The position numbers and the translations under genes were made by a program. From Castor canadensis (taxonomy: Eukaryota > Chordata > Mammalia > Rodentia > Castoridae): DNA of 64,000 nt. The notes under the pieces were generated by a model. The model searched no databases. It was not told where the DNA came from and worked only from the letters and a program-made list of their open reading frames with translations. The DNA lies in the NCBI RefSeq assembly GCF_047511655.1, contig NC_133393.1, positions 154,581,779 to 154,645,778 of the forward strand, read 5' to 3'. Shown in pieces: positions 44,201 through 54,679 of this stretch (positions are counted from its first letter, which is position 1; the number at the start of each line of letters is the position of its first letter).

Positions 44201-46229
44201 TGTTTTTTATTTTTTTTCTTTTATTATTCATATGTGCATACAAGGCTTCGGTCATTTCTCCCCCCTGCCCCCACCCCCTCCCTTACCACCCACTCCGCCC
44301 CCTCTCTCTCCCCCCCACCCCTTCGATACCCAGCAGAAACTATTTTGCCCTTATTTCTAATTTTGTTGTAGAGAGAGTATAAGCAATAATAGGAAGGAAC
44401 AAGGCTTTTTGCTGGTTGAGATAAGGATAGCTATACAGGGCATTGACTCACATTGATTTCCTGTGCATGTGTGTTACCTTCTAGGTTAATTCTTTTTGAT
44501 CTAACCTTTTCTCTAGTTCCTGGTCCCCTTTTCCTATTGGCTTCAGTTGCTTTTAAGGTATCTGCTTTAGTTTCTCTGCGTTAAGGGCAACAAATGCTAG
44601 CTAATTTTTTAGGTGTCTTACCTATCCTCACCCCTCCCTTGTGTGCTCTCGCTTTTATCATGTGCTCAAAGTCCAGTCCCCTTGTTGTGTTTGCCCTTGA
44701 TCTAATGTCCACATATGAGGGAGAGCATACGATTTTTGGTCTTCTGGGCCAGGCTAACCTCACTCAGAATGATGTTCTCCAATTCCATCCATTTACCAGC
44801 GAATGATAACATTTCGTTCTTCTTCATGGCTGCATAAAATTCCATTGTGTATAGATGCCACATTTTCTTAATCCATTCGTCAGTGGTGGGGCATCTTGGC
44901 TGTTTCCATAACTTGGCTATTGTGAATAGTGCCGCAATAAACCTGGGTGTGCTGGTGCCTCTGGAGTAACCTGTGTCACAGTCTTTTGTGTATATCCCCA
45001 AGAGTGGTATTGCTGGATCAAATGGTAGATCAATGTTTAGCTTTTTAAGTAGCCTCCAAATTTTTTTTCGGAGTGGTTGTACTAGTTTATATTCCTACCA
45101 ACAGTGTAAGAGGGTTCCTTTTTCCCCGCATCCTCGCCAACACCTGTTGTTGGTGGTGTTGCTAATGATGGCTATTCTAACAGGGGTGAGGTGGAATCTT
45201 AGTGTGGTTTTAATTTGCATTTCCTTTATTGCTAGAGATGGTGAGCATTTTTTCATGTGTTTTTTGTCCATTTGAATTTCTTCTTTTGAGAAAGTTCTGT
45301 TTAGTTCACTTACCCATTTCTTTATTGGTTCATTAGTTTTGGGAGAATTTAGTTTTTTAAGTTCCCTATATATTCTGGTTATCAGTCCTTTGTCTGATGG
45401 GTAGCTGGCAACTATTTTCTCCCACTCTGTGGGTGTTCTCTTCAGTTTAGAGACCATTTCTTTTGATGAACAGAAGCTTTTTAGTTTTATGAGGTCCTAT
45501 TTATCTATGTTATCTCTTAGTTGCTGTGCTGCTGGGGTTTTGTTGAGAAAGTTCTTACCTATACTTACTAACTCCAGAGTATTTCTTAGTCTTTCTTGTA
45601 TCAACTTTAGAGTTTGTGGTCTGATATTAAGATCCTTGATCCATTTTGAGTTAATATTGATATAGGGTGATATACATGGATCTAGTTTCAGTTTTTTGCA
45701 GACTGCTAACCAGTTTTCCCAGCAGTTTTTGTTGAAGAGGCTGCTATTTCTCCATCATATATTTTTAGCTCCTTTGTCAAAGACAAGTTGGTTATAGTTG
45801 TGTGGCTTCATATCTGGGTCCTCTATTCTGTTCCACTGGTCTTCATGTCTGTTTTTGTGCCAGTACCATGCTGTTTTTATTGTTATTGCTTTGTAATAGA
45901 GTTTGAAGTCAGGTATCGTGATACCTCCAGCATTGTTCTTTTGACTGAGTACTGCCTTGGCTATTCGTGGCCTCTTGTGTTTCCATATAAATTTCACGGT
46001 AGATTTTTCAATCTCTTTAATGAATGTCATTGGAATTTTGATGGGAATTGCATTAGACATGTAGATTACTTTTGGGAGTATCGACATTTTTACTATGTTG
46101 ATTCTACCAGTCCATGAGCATGGGAGATCTCTCCACTTTGTATAGTCATCCTCAATCTCTTTTTTCAGAAGTTTATAGTTTTCCTTGTAGAGGTCGTTCA
46201 CATCTTTTGTTAGGTTTACACCTAGGTTG
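44201..46229 (-). mobile_element. 5'-truncated L1 insertion (ORF2 C-terminal part and 3' UTR)
   Basis: Read on the minus strand, this is the last 509 or so codons of L1 ORF2 (46229 down to 44702) followed by a roughly 500-bp 3' UTR and an A-rich tail next to 44201. Recognisable stretches include [38 protein letters not shown], the [11 protein letters not shown] motif and the C-terminal WMELENIILSEVS. The frame is continuous with no frameshift but has three in-frame stops (at 45755, 45497 and 45095), so it is dead. The 5' truncation removes the endonuclease and most of the reverse transcriptase. It lies in ATXN10 intron 1 in antisense orientation, inside an ID SINE, and is flanked by an 11-bp direct repeat. 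Confidence 0.95.
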
Positions 46230-46240
46230 TCCTGAGTTTT
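46230..46240. repeat. Right target-site duplication of the L1
   Basis: This is the second copy of TCCTGAGTTTT. The interrupted ID element resumes here. Confidence 0.9.
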
Positions 46241-46279
46241 GACTCCCAGCATCCCTCTCCCCCCAAAAAAAGAGATGAA

Positions 46280-47035
46280 GGAGGAAGTTGGGATAAGGGA
46301 AAAGCCAGATAGAAAAAAATGAAAAACCTAGGATTCATACTGATGTTAAACACTGGTTGTAAATTTGACTCTAGACTTCGAAGTCCCAGACAGAGAGGAA
46401 AATATATGACTTGTAATTTCTGTTGTCTTTCCATAAGACACAAACACACCCTGTGTCATTCAAGAAGCCATGGTGCTGGAGCCCATGGAGGGAAGTGTCC
46501 CTGGCCTGAAGAAGAAGGGGACCTATGTAGACTTTCTTTCATAGCTCTGAGCCAGTTCCGTGTCTGGCTTGATCCAAGGATATGAATTGTAGGGTTCTGA
46601 GATTCCAGATAAGAGCAGAGGAGACCAATCTTGTGGCCAGCATCGTCTACAGCAGTCCAACATGCCAGTTTTTCTCCTAATATTAGAACAGATTGCTATT
46701 TGTTTAGGGGACACATGGAATAAGGAAGTTGTCTTGCATTTAGATGCTACGTTGCACAAAAAATTTATGTTCAGAGCTCTGAAATGATAGCGTGCAGGCG
46801 TGCTCTGGGCACGAGAGGCATTGTGGGGACCGAGGTGCCCAGTGGTGCGGCTTTCTTCCCTGCATACGTTCTCAGCGGGAGAGCTGCCATGTTTCACACC
46901 TTGCCTTCCCACGTGTGGTTGAATGCTGAGAAGTTCCATGCAGAATTTGCCAGCTTCCCTGAGTGGAGGGAGTGGTCAGCATATTTGTCCTTCAGGCAGC
47001 CGTTAAGGAATGTTGTTTGCCAGAACTGAACTAGA
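46280..47035. other. Intron 1 single-copy segment with raised CpG at 46.79-46.93 kb
   Basis: The stretch from GATAGCGTGCAGGCGTGCTC to CCCACGTGTGG stands out from the AT-rich intron and contains a CACGTG E-box. No repeat or gene recognised. Confidence 0.4.
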
Positions 47036-47039
47036 TACA

Positions 47040-47290
47040 TAGTGGGTGATAGCAGATCTCTGAGCATGTCATGAGGGTGGAAGTACTGGGGTCAGAGAGC
47101 GTCAGTCAGAAAAGTGGCTCTGCCAGCCATTGGCTGAGTGATGAGGGCAAGTTACTCCACCATCTGAGTTCGTCATTTTCCTTATTGGTAAGATGGAGAG
47201 GACAGAGTTGGGCTCAAGGTTATTGTGAAGGTTAATGAGTAAGAGGATATGTAAAGGGCATGTAGTAGACATGCCATCTATGCAGCTCAT
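47040..47290 (+). mobile_element. MIR SINE, sense, near-complete
   Basis: TGGCTCTGCCAGCCATTGGC, GGGCAAGTTACTCCACCATC and TTATTGTGAAGGTTAATGAG follow the full MIR order. It lies about 135 bp before exon 2. Confidence 0.8.
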
Positions 47291-47425
47291 GTCTTCTGTG
47301 TTGTAATTAGGAACTAGATCACACAGCCCAACCCACTTCCCTACAGTAGGTTTTCTGAACAGGACAGTTGGAAATTAGAATCTTTTTTTTTTTGTCTGGT
47401 TTGTAACAACAATATATTTTTCTAG

Positions 47426-47617
47426 AGAGACAGCACCCAGAACCATCTTCCAGAGAGTCCTGGACATCTTGAAGAAATCTTCTCATGCTGTTGAGCTGGC
47501 CTGCAGGGACCCATCCCAAGTGGAGCATCTGACTTCCAGTCTGCAGTTAATAACGGAGTGCTTCAGGTGTCTGCGGAATGCTTGCATAGAGTGTCCTGTG
47601 AACCAGAATTCAATCAG
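47426..47617 (+). CDS. ATXN10: ATXN10 coding exon 2
   Basis: This is a 192-bp exon (64 codons) with an AG acceptor (TTTCTAG) and a CAG|GTAGTA donor. Both flanking introns are phase 2, so the exon is symmetrical and skipping it would keep the frame. Its first base completes the Arg codon from exon 1. The product contains RTIFQRVLDILKKSSHAVEL, then ACRDPSQVEHLTSSLQLITE, then CFRCLRNACIECPVNQNSIR, matching residues about 39-103 of ataxin-10. These are the first armadillo-like helices. Compared with the human protein as I remember it, small changes occur (His/Thr for Asn/Ala after QVE, Pro for Ser in ECSV). The acceptor's pyrimidine tract is short and A/T-rich. The long AT-rich intron before it contains an L1 and many SINEs. 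Confidence 0.97.
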
Positions 47618-47910
47618 GTAGTACTCTGGAGTGGCACATATTCCTCTCTTTGAGTGTGTTTCTCTGTATTTGTATGTGCTGGCTCTGTCATACTGCTATG
47701 TCAGTTAGGACTTGTTTTGGCTTTATATATCACCCATTGTTTTTACAGGACTTCCTTCACTTCCAGTAAAGTCCTCTCTTTGGAGTCACTGAGGCCAGAT
47801 ATGGTGGTACTGCATGTAACAGAGTATGTTTGACTCTAGGGGTTATCCAGATATTTTACTTGTGTTTATAACATGCTTTGAGGTATTCGTTTCTATAAAA
47901 AACAGTGTTT

Positions 47911-48005
47911 TGACTGGGGATGTGACTCTAGTGTTTGAGTGCCTGCCTAGCAAGTGTAAGACCCTGTATTCAAACCCCAGTACCATCAAAAATAAGCAAA
48001 TAAAC
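47911..48005 (+). mobile_element. ID-like SINE
   Basis: GACTGGGGATGTGACTCTAG and CCCTGTATTCAAACCCCAGT with an A-rich tail, about 290 bp after exon 2. Confidence 0.85.
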
Positions 48006-48123
48006 AACAGAAAACCCAAAACAGTGATTTGAACTTGATTTTGATTCTTTGTTCTTAGATTCTGCCTGCCTAAGTTCGTATGCAGTTCTTGACTTCACTT
48101 CTAGTTGTAAATATTTTAATTAC

Positions 48124-48345
48124 TTTTTTTTTTGGTGGGACTGGTATTTGAACTCAGGGCTTTGTTGCTTGTGAAGCAGGTGCTCTACTGCTTGAGCCAC
48201 ATCTCTAGACCATTTCGTTGTGGTTATTTTGGAAATGGGGATTTACCAAGTATTTCTCTGAGCTGGCCTTGAACCTTGATCCTCTTGACCTCATCCTCCC
48301 AAGTAGCTAGGATTATATGCATGAGCCACTGATGCCCAGGTTAAT
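48124..48345 (-). mobile_element. B1-ID SINE, antisense
   Basis: GTGGGACTGGTATTTGAACT, GCAGGTGCTCTACTGCTTGA and CAAGTAGCTAGGATTATATG. Confidence 0.9.
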
Positions 48346-49159
48346 TATTTTTAATGAGCTACCTTGTGTTTTTATAAATTTCTAAAATGATCTGTCTTTC
48401 TTTATGATTGTAAAGCTTGGAGCTGTGTTTATTTCCATCTGCTTTATAATGTGCATATTTTTAGTAGAGTTAAATAACGAGCAAGAAGAATTCCCATGCT
48501 ATTCTTTTCGTGTACACCTTTCTACTCTTAGAACTGAGCATCTTTCCTCTTTGATTTTATGGAATCTGCTTTTTATTAAAAATTTTTACTTGAAATGAAG
48601 TCAGAAGCCATAAGCAGGGTGCTCACCTTTCTTTCATGGACTTGTATGTAGATAGAGCCTCCAGGCTTCCCTGTCACTGCTGTGATGGCTGAAGTTAGGC
48701 TGGTCCAGAAGCCACTTGAAGGACTTCCTGGGTTGCTTAGACAGTCTTTTACCTGAGGCTTTCATATGATTAATGAGATTTTTAAGATCAAAGAGAAGGA
48801 AAGAAAGCTGAAGTTGTTTAACTTTAATGCTAAAATAAACCTGCCATCCATTTGCAAAAAAATGGGTAGAAACATTGGTAATCTTGCTAATAATGGTTTA
48901 AAACCTAACTAGTTATGTGTGAGAAGCATCTGGCTGCAAGGCTAGTTTCAGTTGTCCTTTTCTAGGCAGGGAATCACTCTGATGTGGTAGGTAGGAAGAG
49001 GGGACTTAGGCTGGGGACTAGAAAAGGAGTCTTTCTGCTGGCCAGCCTCAGTGGGGAAGGAAGTGAGTGCCAGCACCAGGTGTGCTCAGGTGCTTTACTT
49101 GCAGTGTCTTGTTTTAATCCTTGGAATAAACTGAAGAAATAGTGTGCTACTATTTTTCC

Positions 49160-49244
49160 TTTTTTTTTTGTTGGTACTGGGGTTTGAACTCGGCCTCTTG
49201 CACTTGCTATGCAGGTGCTCTACCGATTGAGCCACACCTCCAGT
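49160..49244 (-). mobile_element. ID-like SINE, antisense, with target-site duplication
   Basis: GTTGGTACTGGGGTTTGAAC and GTGCTCTACCGATTGAGCC. TATTTTTCC occurs on both sides (49151-49159 and 49245-49253). Confidence 0.9.
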
Positions 49245-49253
49245 TATTTTTCC

Positions 49254-49370
49254 ATTTTTACAAAAGAAACTGACTCAGGTTAAATAACTTGTCCTAAAAC
49301 CACTTCTTGAATATGTGAGGGAGACTGTGGATGGTCTCTCCAGCTCCAAACCTGTGACCCTAATGCTAAT
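49254..49370 (-). mobile_element. MIR fragment, antisense
   Basis: CATTTTTACAAAAGAAACTG and GTTAAATAACTTGTCC; split from its left part by the ID at 49160-49244. Confidence 0.6.
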
Positions 49371-50454
49371 GCTGAAAGCAGGTGGTGTGCCTTTCCTGAG
49401 CCCTGTACCTGGTCCTGTTGCCTGGGACTGCTCCATCCCTTATGTAGTCACCTAACTTGGAAGAGGGATGAAGTTCTAAGTATTAATTTTCTCCTTTTTA
49501 CATTGGGGTAAGTAGCATCTTCCCCTTGAGCTGGCTTGGATGGGTAGCTGACATTACTTAGTAAAATGCTTCTGGGTGCTTGTGCACCCTGGATGGTGAG
49601 TAAGAAGTGTGTTGGCCTCTTCTTCAGGTATGACCTTATAGGGTAAGCTGATGATGATTACATACTTTTAAAGCAATTGGCTTATATTTTATCTGCTGAG
49701 TATATGACAACTGCAAAAAATCAAACATTACGAAAATAAATATTGTAGCATAAAATATCAGCAGTCTTTTGGCATGGTATTAAAATAAGGATGGTGTGTG
49801 GTGACTGATAACTATTTCATGCAATTTATGGTTGGTAGACATGAAAATGAACATTTAAGGCATTAGTTTTTCTTCCTCTTAATTTCTAGGATTGTATTAT
49901 TGTTTACTGTTTATTTTTGAAGGGAAATTCCATCCATTTAGGGCATTAGCTCTTGGAAAAAATTTTTTAGTGAGAAATACAATGGAAATTCCAGGAAGGA
50001 CTTTGTAGCCAACTTTAACTAAAGCTGGTCAGGATTTAGATTTTTAAGTTATTAAAGAGTTAGTCAGAAGGTGTGATGCCAGTGAGACCTAGATCCTTTT
50101 GTATAGAATGGGATGTAACGGAGCAAAGCAAATATCTGAGTCATGTACATTTCAGAAGCTGTTTAAGGAAAACCATTCAAAGCAGTCTGCTCTGCATGTA
50201 AACATAAGCCCCGTTGCTGGGGTCTCTACTGTTACTGTAAAGCGTCAGCTAATACTGTTCGGCTTTGGGGTCTCTGTCAGAGTTCTTGACTTTCCCATTG
50301 TAGTGTGACAGCAGCTATACCGTATGTGAATGAATGAGCATAACCATATTCTATTTTTAAACACTTAAATTTGAGTTTCATAAAATTATCATCTCATAAA
50401 ATTGTATTCTTTTGGGTTTTTTCCCCTAAATATTTATAAAAACAAATACATCTG

Positions 50455-50545
50455 GGCTAGAGGCATGCTCAAATGGTAAAGTGCCTATCTAGCAAGTGCA
50501 AGGCCCTGAATTCAAACCCAAGTAGTGCCAAAGGAAAGAAAGCAA
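50455..50545 (+). mobile_element. ID-like SINE
   Basis: GCTAGAGGCATGCTCAAATG and GCCCTGAATTCAAACCCAAG; short A-rich tail. Confidence 0.85.
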
Positions 50546-50929
50546 AAACCACTCCTAGTGCACACTGGCTATACAGAGATGGATAGTGGCTTGTTAGCCA
50601 AGCAACCTTTTGTCTACATAGACAGGAAAAATCAGAATCAGAAAGAATGGAACAGCTTCTTTTCCGGTTGGCAGGTGTTGAGCTCTTTCCCACTGTCCGC
50701 TGCCTGGATGAAGAGGCCAGGAGCAGCAGCTGTGACTATCTGGCCTGGGCAGGAGGTGCGACAAGAGTGCTTTCACCACATTTATGCTGACCCTGACCAT
50801 CTGAAAGCTCCTTCCATTAAAACAGGCTTAATATGGGGTTCTGGGATTTGATCTGTGCAAATAGGGATCCTTCTATTTAAGAGTAAATTTTGAGGCTTAA
50901 TTTTGATTAGTATTGAAGAAGTTAGGGAG

Positions 50930-51250
50930 CTATATTAATTTTCTGTTGCTTCTGTAACATATTACCACAAACTTAGGGTTCAGAATGATAGTTTTATCTT
51001 ACAGTTCTGGAGGTCCTAAATTTACAGTCACTCCCACCGGCCTGAAGTCAAAGCCTCTGCAGGACTTTCTTTCTGGTGGCTCCTTCCTGCTTATAGAGGT
51101 TTCTGCTTTTCTCAGCTCACAGCCCCTTCCTCCATTTTAAAAGCAACAGCATACCATCTAACAGTGTCTCTCTGACTCTGACTCTCCTGTGTTCCTCTCA
51201 TGAGGACCCTTATTAGTAGACTAGGCCTACCTGGACAACTCAGGATTATC
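50930..51250 (-). mobile_element. MLT1 LTR, antisense
   Basis: It starts ATTAATTTTCTGTTGCTTCT and contains TTATCTTACAGTTCTGGAGG, the antisense MLT1 3' end. It continues through ATGAGGACCCTTATTAGTAG. Confidence 0.75.
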
Positions 51251-51329
51251 TCGCTATCTCAAAAATCATTAGAGGCTCTAAAGAGTTTCTTGTGTTTGCT
51301 GACATCAATTCTGATTCTTTGATCTAACT

Positions 51330-52040
51330 GGGTGTCACTTCCATTCTGACACTGTGTGAGATTTAAGCAATATTGGACCCCATAGCTTAGAGGCTCAAGC
51401 CAGGAAGACTGTTCCCATGTGAGGTATCCAGGCCACTCACATTTCTGTGCAGCTGACTATAAATGGAGGGTTTCCATGACTTCCCTCAGGTTTGATATTC
51501 CATGGACTCACAGGACTCAAAAAAAGCAGTTTACCTACTGCCACTGGTTCATACACACTGTGGGACCATCCAGGAGGAAGATAGGCAGGTGATAAGGTAT
51601 GGGATGGGTACAGTTTCCATGCCCTTTCTGAGTACTCCATTTTCCTGACAGTTGATGTGTTCCTCAACTTCCAGGCTCCCAAACACCATTGTTTAGGTAT
51701 TTTTATGGAGTTTCATTATGCTGGAATGGTTAACTATATCACTGGGCAATGGTAATTCACTCTCTCTGCTCCCCTGAACTGGAGGTAGGGCTGAAAGTCA
51801 CCCTCTCATTACATGGTCTGAGCCTCTGACAGCCAGCCATCATTCTGAAGCTACATCTAAGTTACCTCAATAGCATAAACTCAGATTTGATTAAAGGGGC
51901 TAGTTGTGAATAACAAAAGATGCTCTGGGTTTATAGGAGATTTATAGGGTTTATAGGAGTTCTGTACCAGGAACACAAGACCTAGACCAAATACAGATTT
52001 CTGATTATACTACCTCTTGCCACATAAAGTAACCTTCACA
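51330..52040 (-). mobile_element. Endogenous retrovirus LTR remnant, antisense, family unresolved
   Basis: Landmarks are CATTTCTGTGCAGCTGACTA, GGACTCACAGGACTC, ATTTTTATGGAGTTTCATTA, GCCATCATTCTGAAGC and GTACCAGGAACACAAGACC. This order matches an old placental-mammal LTR I recognise by pattern but cannot name safely. No coding frames of note. Confidence 0.45.
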
Positions 52041-52640
52041 GATTCAGGATTTAAGTTCTTTTGCCTACTATTGGCCCCTAAACATTCACACCTATCACAC
52101 ATTCAGAATATGTTTGTCTTAGCCCAAGGTCTCCCAGGTTCTTGAACCATTCTAGCATCAGTTTATGTTCAGAAAGTTTCATCAGCTAAAAAGTTCCAAA
52201 CCTAATTATCCGAGTTATCTAAGTCACATGAGATGCTGGATGTGACCCATTCTGGGACAAAAGTCCTCTTCATCTGGTACGTGTGAAAGTAGAAAACAAG
52301 TGTCTGCTTCTAGAGTGCTGTAGTGTTAAGGTAACTGCAAGAAGCAGCAGTTTCAGGTATCCCCTTCTCTTTTTTCCACGCCATTGTAGGATGCTGTCCA
52401 GGGACTCTTGCCACTGTGTAGCAAGGCTCATCTTTCCTCCAGACTCCAGCAACATGTTCTCATTTCCTTCTCAGGCACTACCAGCAGTGTCTTTACTGTC
52501 GTTTTCTACCTGTAGTCTGTTCAGAGCACTGTGTACTTTTTCTGTCATGCTTCTCAGAATTTTTCCAGCCTCTTCCCATTGCCAGATGCCAAAGCCTCTA
52601 TCACCAAAGCACCTCACTTCTTCTCCCCAAATCTGTATCA
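52040..52640 (-). mobile_element. Decayed LTR-element internal sequence, probable
   Basis: TTCTGTCATGCTTCTCAG, TTCCAGCCTCTTCCCATTGC and TGTAGCAAGGCTC resemble the non-coding internal sequence often found beside MaLR/ERVL LTRs. Open frames of 125 and 83 codons here match no known protein. Confidence 0.35.
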
Positions 52641-52995
52641 CTTTCCTTTTGCTACTGTAACAAATTGCTAAAAACTTAGTGGTTCTGAACAACATGCATT
52701 TGTTGTCTTGCAGTTCTGGCATTTAGAAGTCACAAGGACTGACATAGCTGCCTCTTTTCTGGAGGACATAAGGGAGAGTCAGTTGCCAGCACTGTGGTAT
52801 TCCTTGGCCCACTTCTTCCTGGCTTTGACTCTTCGGTGTTCCTTGTATGAGGATTCTTGTGATTACATTGATCCTCCACCTAATCTGGGATAACCTTCCA
52901 TCTCAAAATCCTTAATTTGGTCTTGTCTATAAAGTCCTCTTTGCCACATAAGGTAAGAGTCACAGATTTTGTGAATCAGGACATGGACGTCTCTG
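52640..52995 (-). mobile_element. MLT1 LTR, antisense, just before exon 3
   Basis: It begins CCTTTTGCTACTGTAACAAA and has TTGTCTTGCAGTTCTGGC, the antisense MLT1 end, then TTGTATGAGGATTCTTGTG. It stops about 130 bp before ATXN10 exon 3. Confidence 0.7.
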
Positions 52996-53124
52996 GAGGT
53001 TGTTAAATTCTGCCCACCAGAGGAACTGTTAACCAGTAGTCTGAGCATCATGCATTAAATTATCATTTGAAATGCAGCTTTAGGAAACAACATGTTTAAT
53101 TTTGTCTTTTTAAACCTGATACAG

Positions 53125-53207
53125 GAACCTGGATACAATTGGTGTTGCTGTTGATTTGATTCTTCTGTTTCGTGAACTGCGAGTGGAGCAGGACTCTCTG
53201 TTGACAG
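53125..53207 (+). CDS. ATXN10: ATXN10 coding exon 3
   Basis: This 83-bp exon follows an ACAG acceptor and ends at a CAG|GTAAAT donor. It enters in phase 2 and leaves in phase 1. The first base completes the Arg codon, then it reads NLDTIGVAVDLILLF and RELRVEQDSLLT, ending on the first base of the next (Ala) codon. This matches ataxin-10 residues about 104-130; the human protein has Glu where this one has Asp in VEQDS. Because the length is not a multiple of three, skipping it would shift the frame. The exon sits between LTR remnants: an antisense MaLR-like element ends about 130 bp upstream and another starts about 200 bp downstream. The next coding exon (expected to begin FRCGLQFLGNI) was not found before the window end. 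Confidence 0.96.
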
Positions 53208-53404
53208 GTAAATGTGAAATATAATTCGGATTATTTATATCTTGGAAAAGGATTGAAGATCAATGCTCTGAGTGTTACTTCATTCATTGAATCATATTTT
53301 CTATATTTGTGAGGTAGGACAGTTTGACAATACAATACTAAAGATTTATAAAAGGAAAGTTGCAGTGACTTCCTTTCCTTTTGCAGCTGAATTGTTTTTT
53401 CCCC

Positions 53405-53705
53405 AACTTCTTAGTCTGGATAATTAATAACAATATTCGTTTATCGCTCACAGTTGTGGAGGCTGCAAAGTCCAGGGTCAGGGGACCAGTAGATTTAGTG
53501 TCTGGTGGGGCCTGCTCTCTGCCTCTGGCTGTGTCCACATATGATGAAAGGCAAAATGGTGAAGGAACTCCTTCTGACCTCTCATACAGGCACTAACCCC
53601 ATGACCTAGTCACCTCCCAAACCCCACCTGCTACAACAAACACATCGGGGATCTTACTTCCGCCTAAAGACCTTAGAGGGACACAAACATTCAGACCACA
53701 GCACA
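53405..53705 (-). mobile_element. MaLR LTR remnant, antisense, just after exon 3
   Basis: It has TTTATCGCTCACAGTTGTGG, CCCCATGACCTAGTCACCTC and GGACACAAACATTCAGACC, the antisense pattern of MST/MLT-type MaLR LTRs. Confidence 0.7.
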
Positions 53706-53759
53706 GGCCTAATCTCCAGCACCCAGCATGTGGCTGGCTATGTTCTGAGGTGCTTTTTA

Positions 53760-54015
53760 AAGTGGTCATTAAAGTGAAATGAGGAAATTTGATGGCTTTC
53801 TTATAAGCAGAAGATATTAGGGCATAGATAAGCAAAACAGCCACTGAACACACAGAGAGAAGATAGCCATCTAATGCCAAGAATAGAGATTTCAGAAGAA
53901 ATCAGCCCTACCATACCTTGATCATGGGCTTCCAGACTGTAGAACTGAAAAAATAAATGTCTATATTTGAAGCTGTCCACTTTTTGTTACGGCAACCTGA
54001 GCTAACAAATGCTCT
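53760..54015 (+). mobile_element. MLT1/MST-like LTR remnant, sense
   Basis: TCTTATAAGCAGAAGA, GAGAAGATAGCCATCTAATG, CTTGATCATGGGCTTCCAG and GTAGAACTGAAAAAATAAAT follow the sense MaLR order up to its 3' end. Confidence 0.65.
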
Positions 54016-54039
54016 GTCTTCTATTTATGGTTGTGACAG

Positions 54040-54175
54040 GTCCTATTTTAGGTTTTGGATGTGATTTCAACAGTGACCAAAGCAGACAAAAATCTTCCTT
54101 CAGGAGCTCACATTCCAGTGAGGGGAGCCACATATTAAATCTATTAAATAAGTCAAATACCTTATGCGACAGAAA
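54040..54175 (+). mobile_element. L2 fragment
   Basis: AGTGACCAAAGCAGACAAAA and TTCAGGAGCTCACATTCCAG are the L2 3' landmarks. Confidence 0.6.
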
Positions 54176-54429
54176 GGGAAGTTAGCTCTGATTGTTAATT
54201 GTTGTTGATATGGGATTAAGAGCAACACCAGCTTTTTTCTTGGCTTGAAGAGCTGGAAGATTTTTTTTAGAGTATTTTGACATGCTTGGGTTTTTTTTTT
54301 TTGCTACGAGCATCAACATGCCTTCTTTTCACAAGGATTATTATCATAATATTAAAAACAATTTTCATGTATGTAAAGGAATGTCTAAAGAATTAATGAA
54401 TTTTATGGTAAACCTTTGTTATTTGATAA

Positions 54430-54641
54430 TTTTTTTTTTTGGCAGTATGGGGGTTTGAACTCAGGACCTCATGCTTGGTAGGCAGGACCTTTTACCACTT
54501 GTGCCACTTTGCCAGCCCTTTTTTGTGTTGGGTATTTTTGGGATAGGGTCTCAAACTATTTGCCTGGACTGACTTTGAACACGATCCTCCTGATCTCTGC
54601 CTCCTGGGTAGGATTACAGGCGTGAGACAGTGGTACCTGGC
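54430..54641 (-). mobile_element. B1-ID SINE, antisense, with target-site duplication
   Basis: Poly-T, GGGGGTTTGAACTCAGGACC and GATTACAGGCGTGAGACAG. TATTTGATAA flanks it (54420-54429 and 54642-54651). Confidence 0.95.
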
Positions 54642-54679
54642 TATTTGATAAGCTCTTAATGTTGCAAATATCTAGACTT

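Larger units (their letters stand above)
44138..46275 (+). mobile_element. ID-like SINE split in two by the L1
   Basis: The left part (44138-44200) has the ID start GGCTGGGATGTAACTTAGTGG. The right part (46230-46275) carries the ID end (TGAGTTTTGACTCCCAGCATCC) and an A-rich tail. Removing the L1 and one duplicate copy restores one ordinary ID element. Confidence 0.9.
48350..50450. other. Intron 2 sequence
   Basis: AT-rich, with one ID and one MIR piece inside; otherwise nothing recognised. Confidence 0.45.

Noticed and set aside
44702-46252. Possible functional reverse-transcriptase gene
   Set aside because: It is a 5'-truncated L1 lacking the endonuclease and most of the polymerase, with three in-frame stops.
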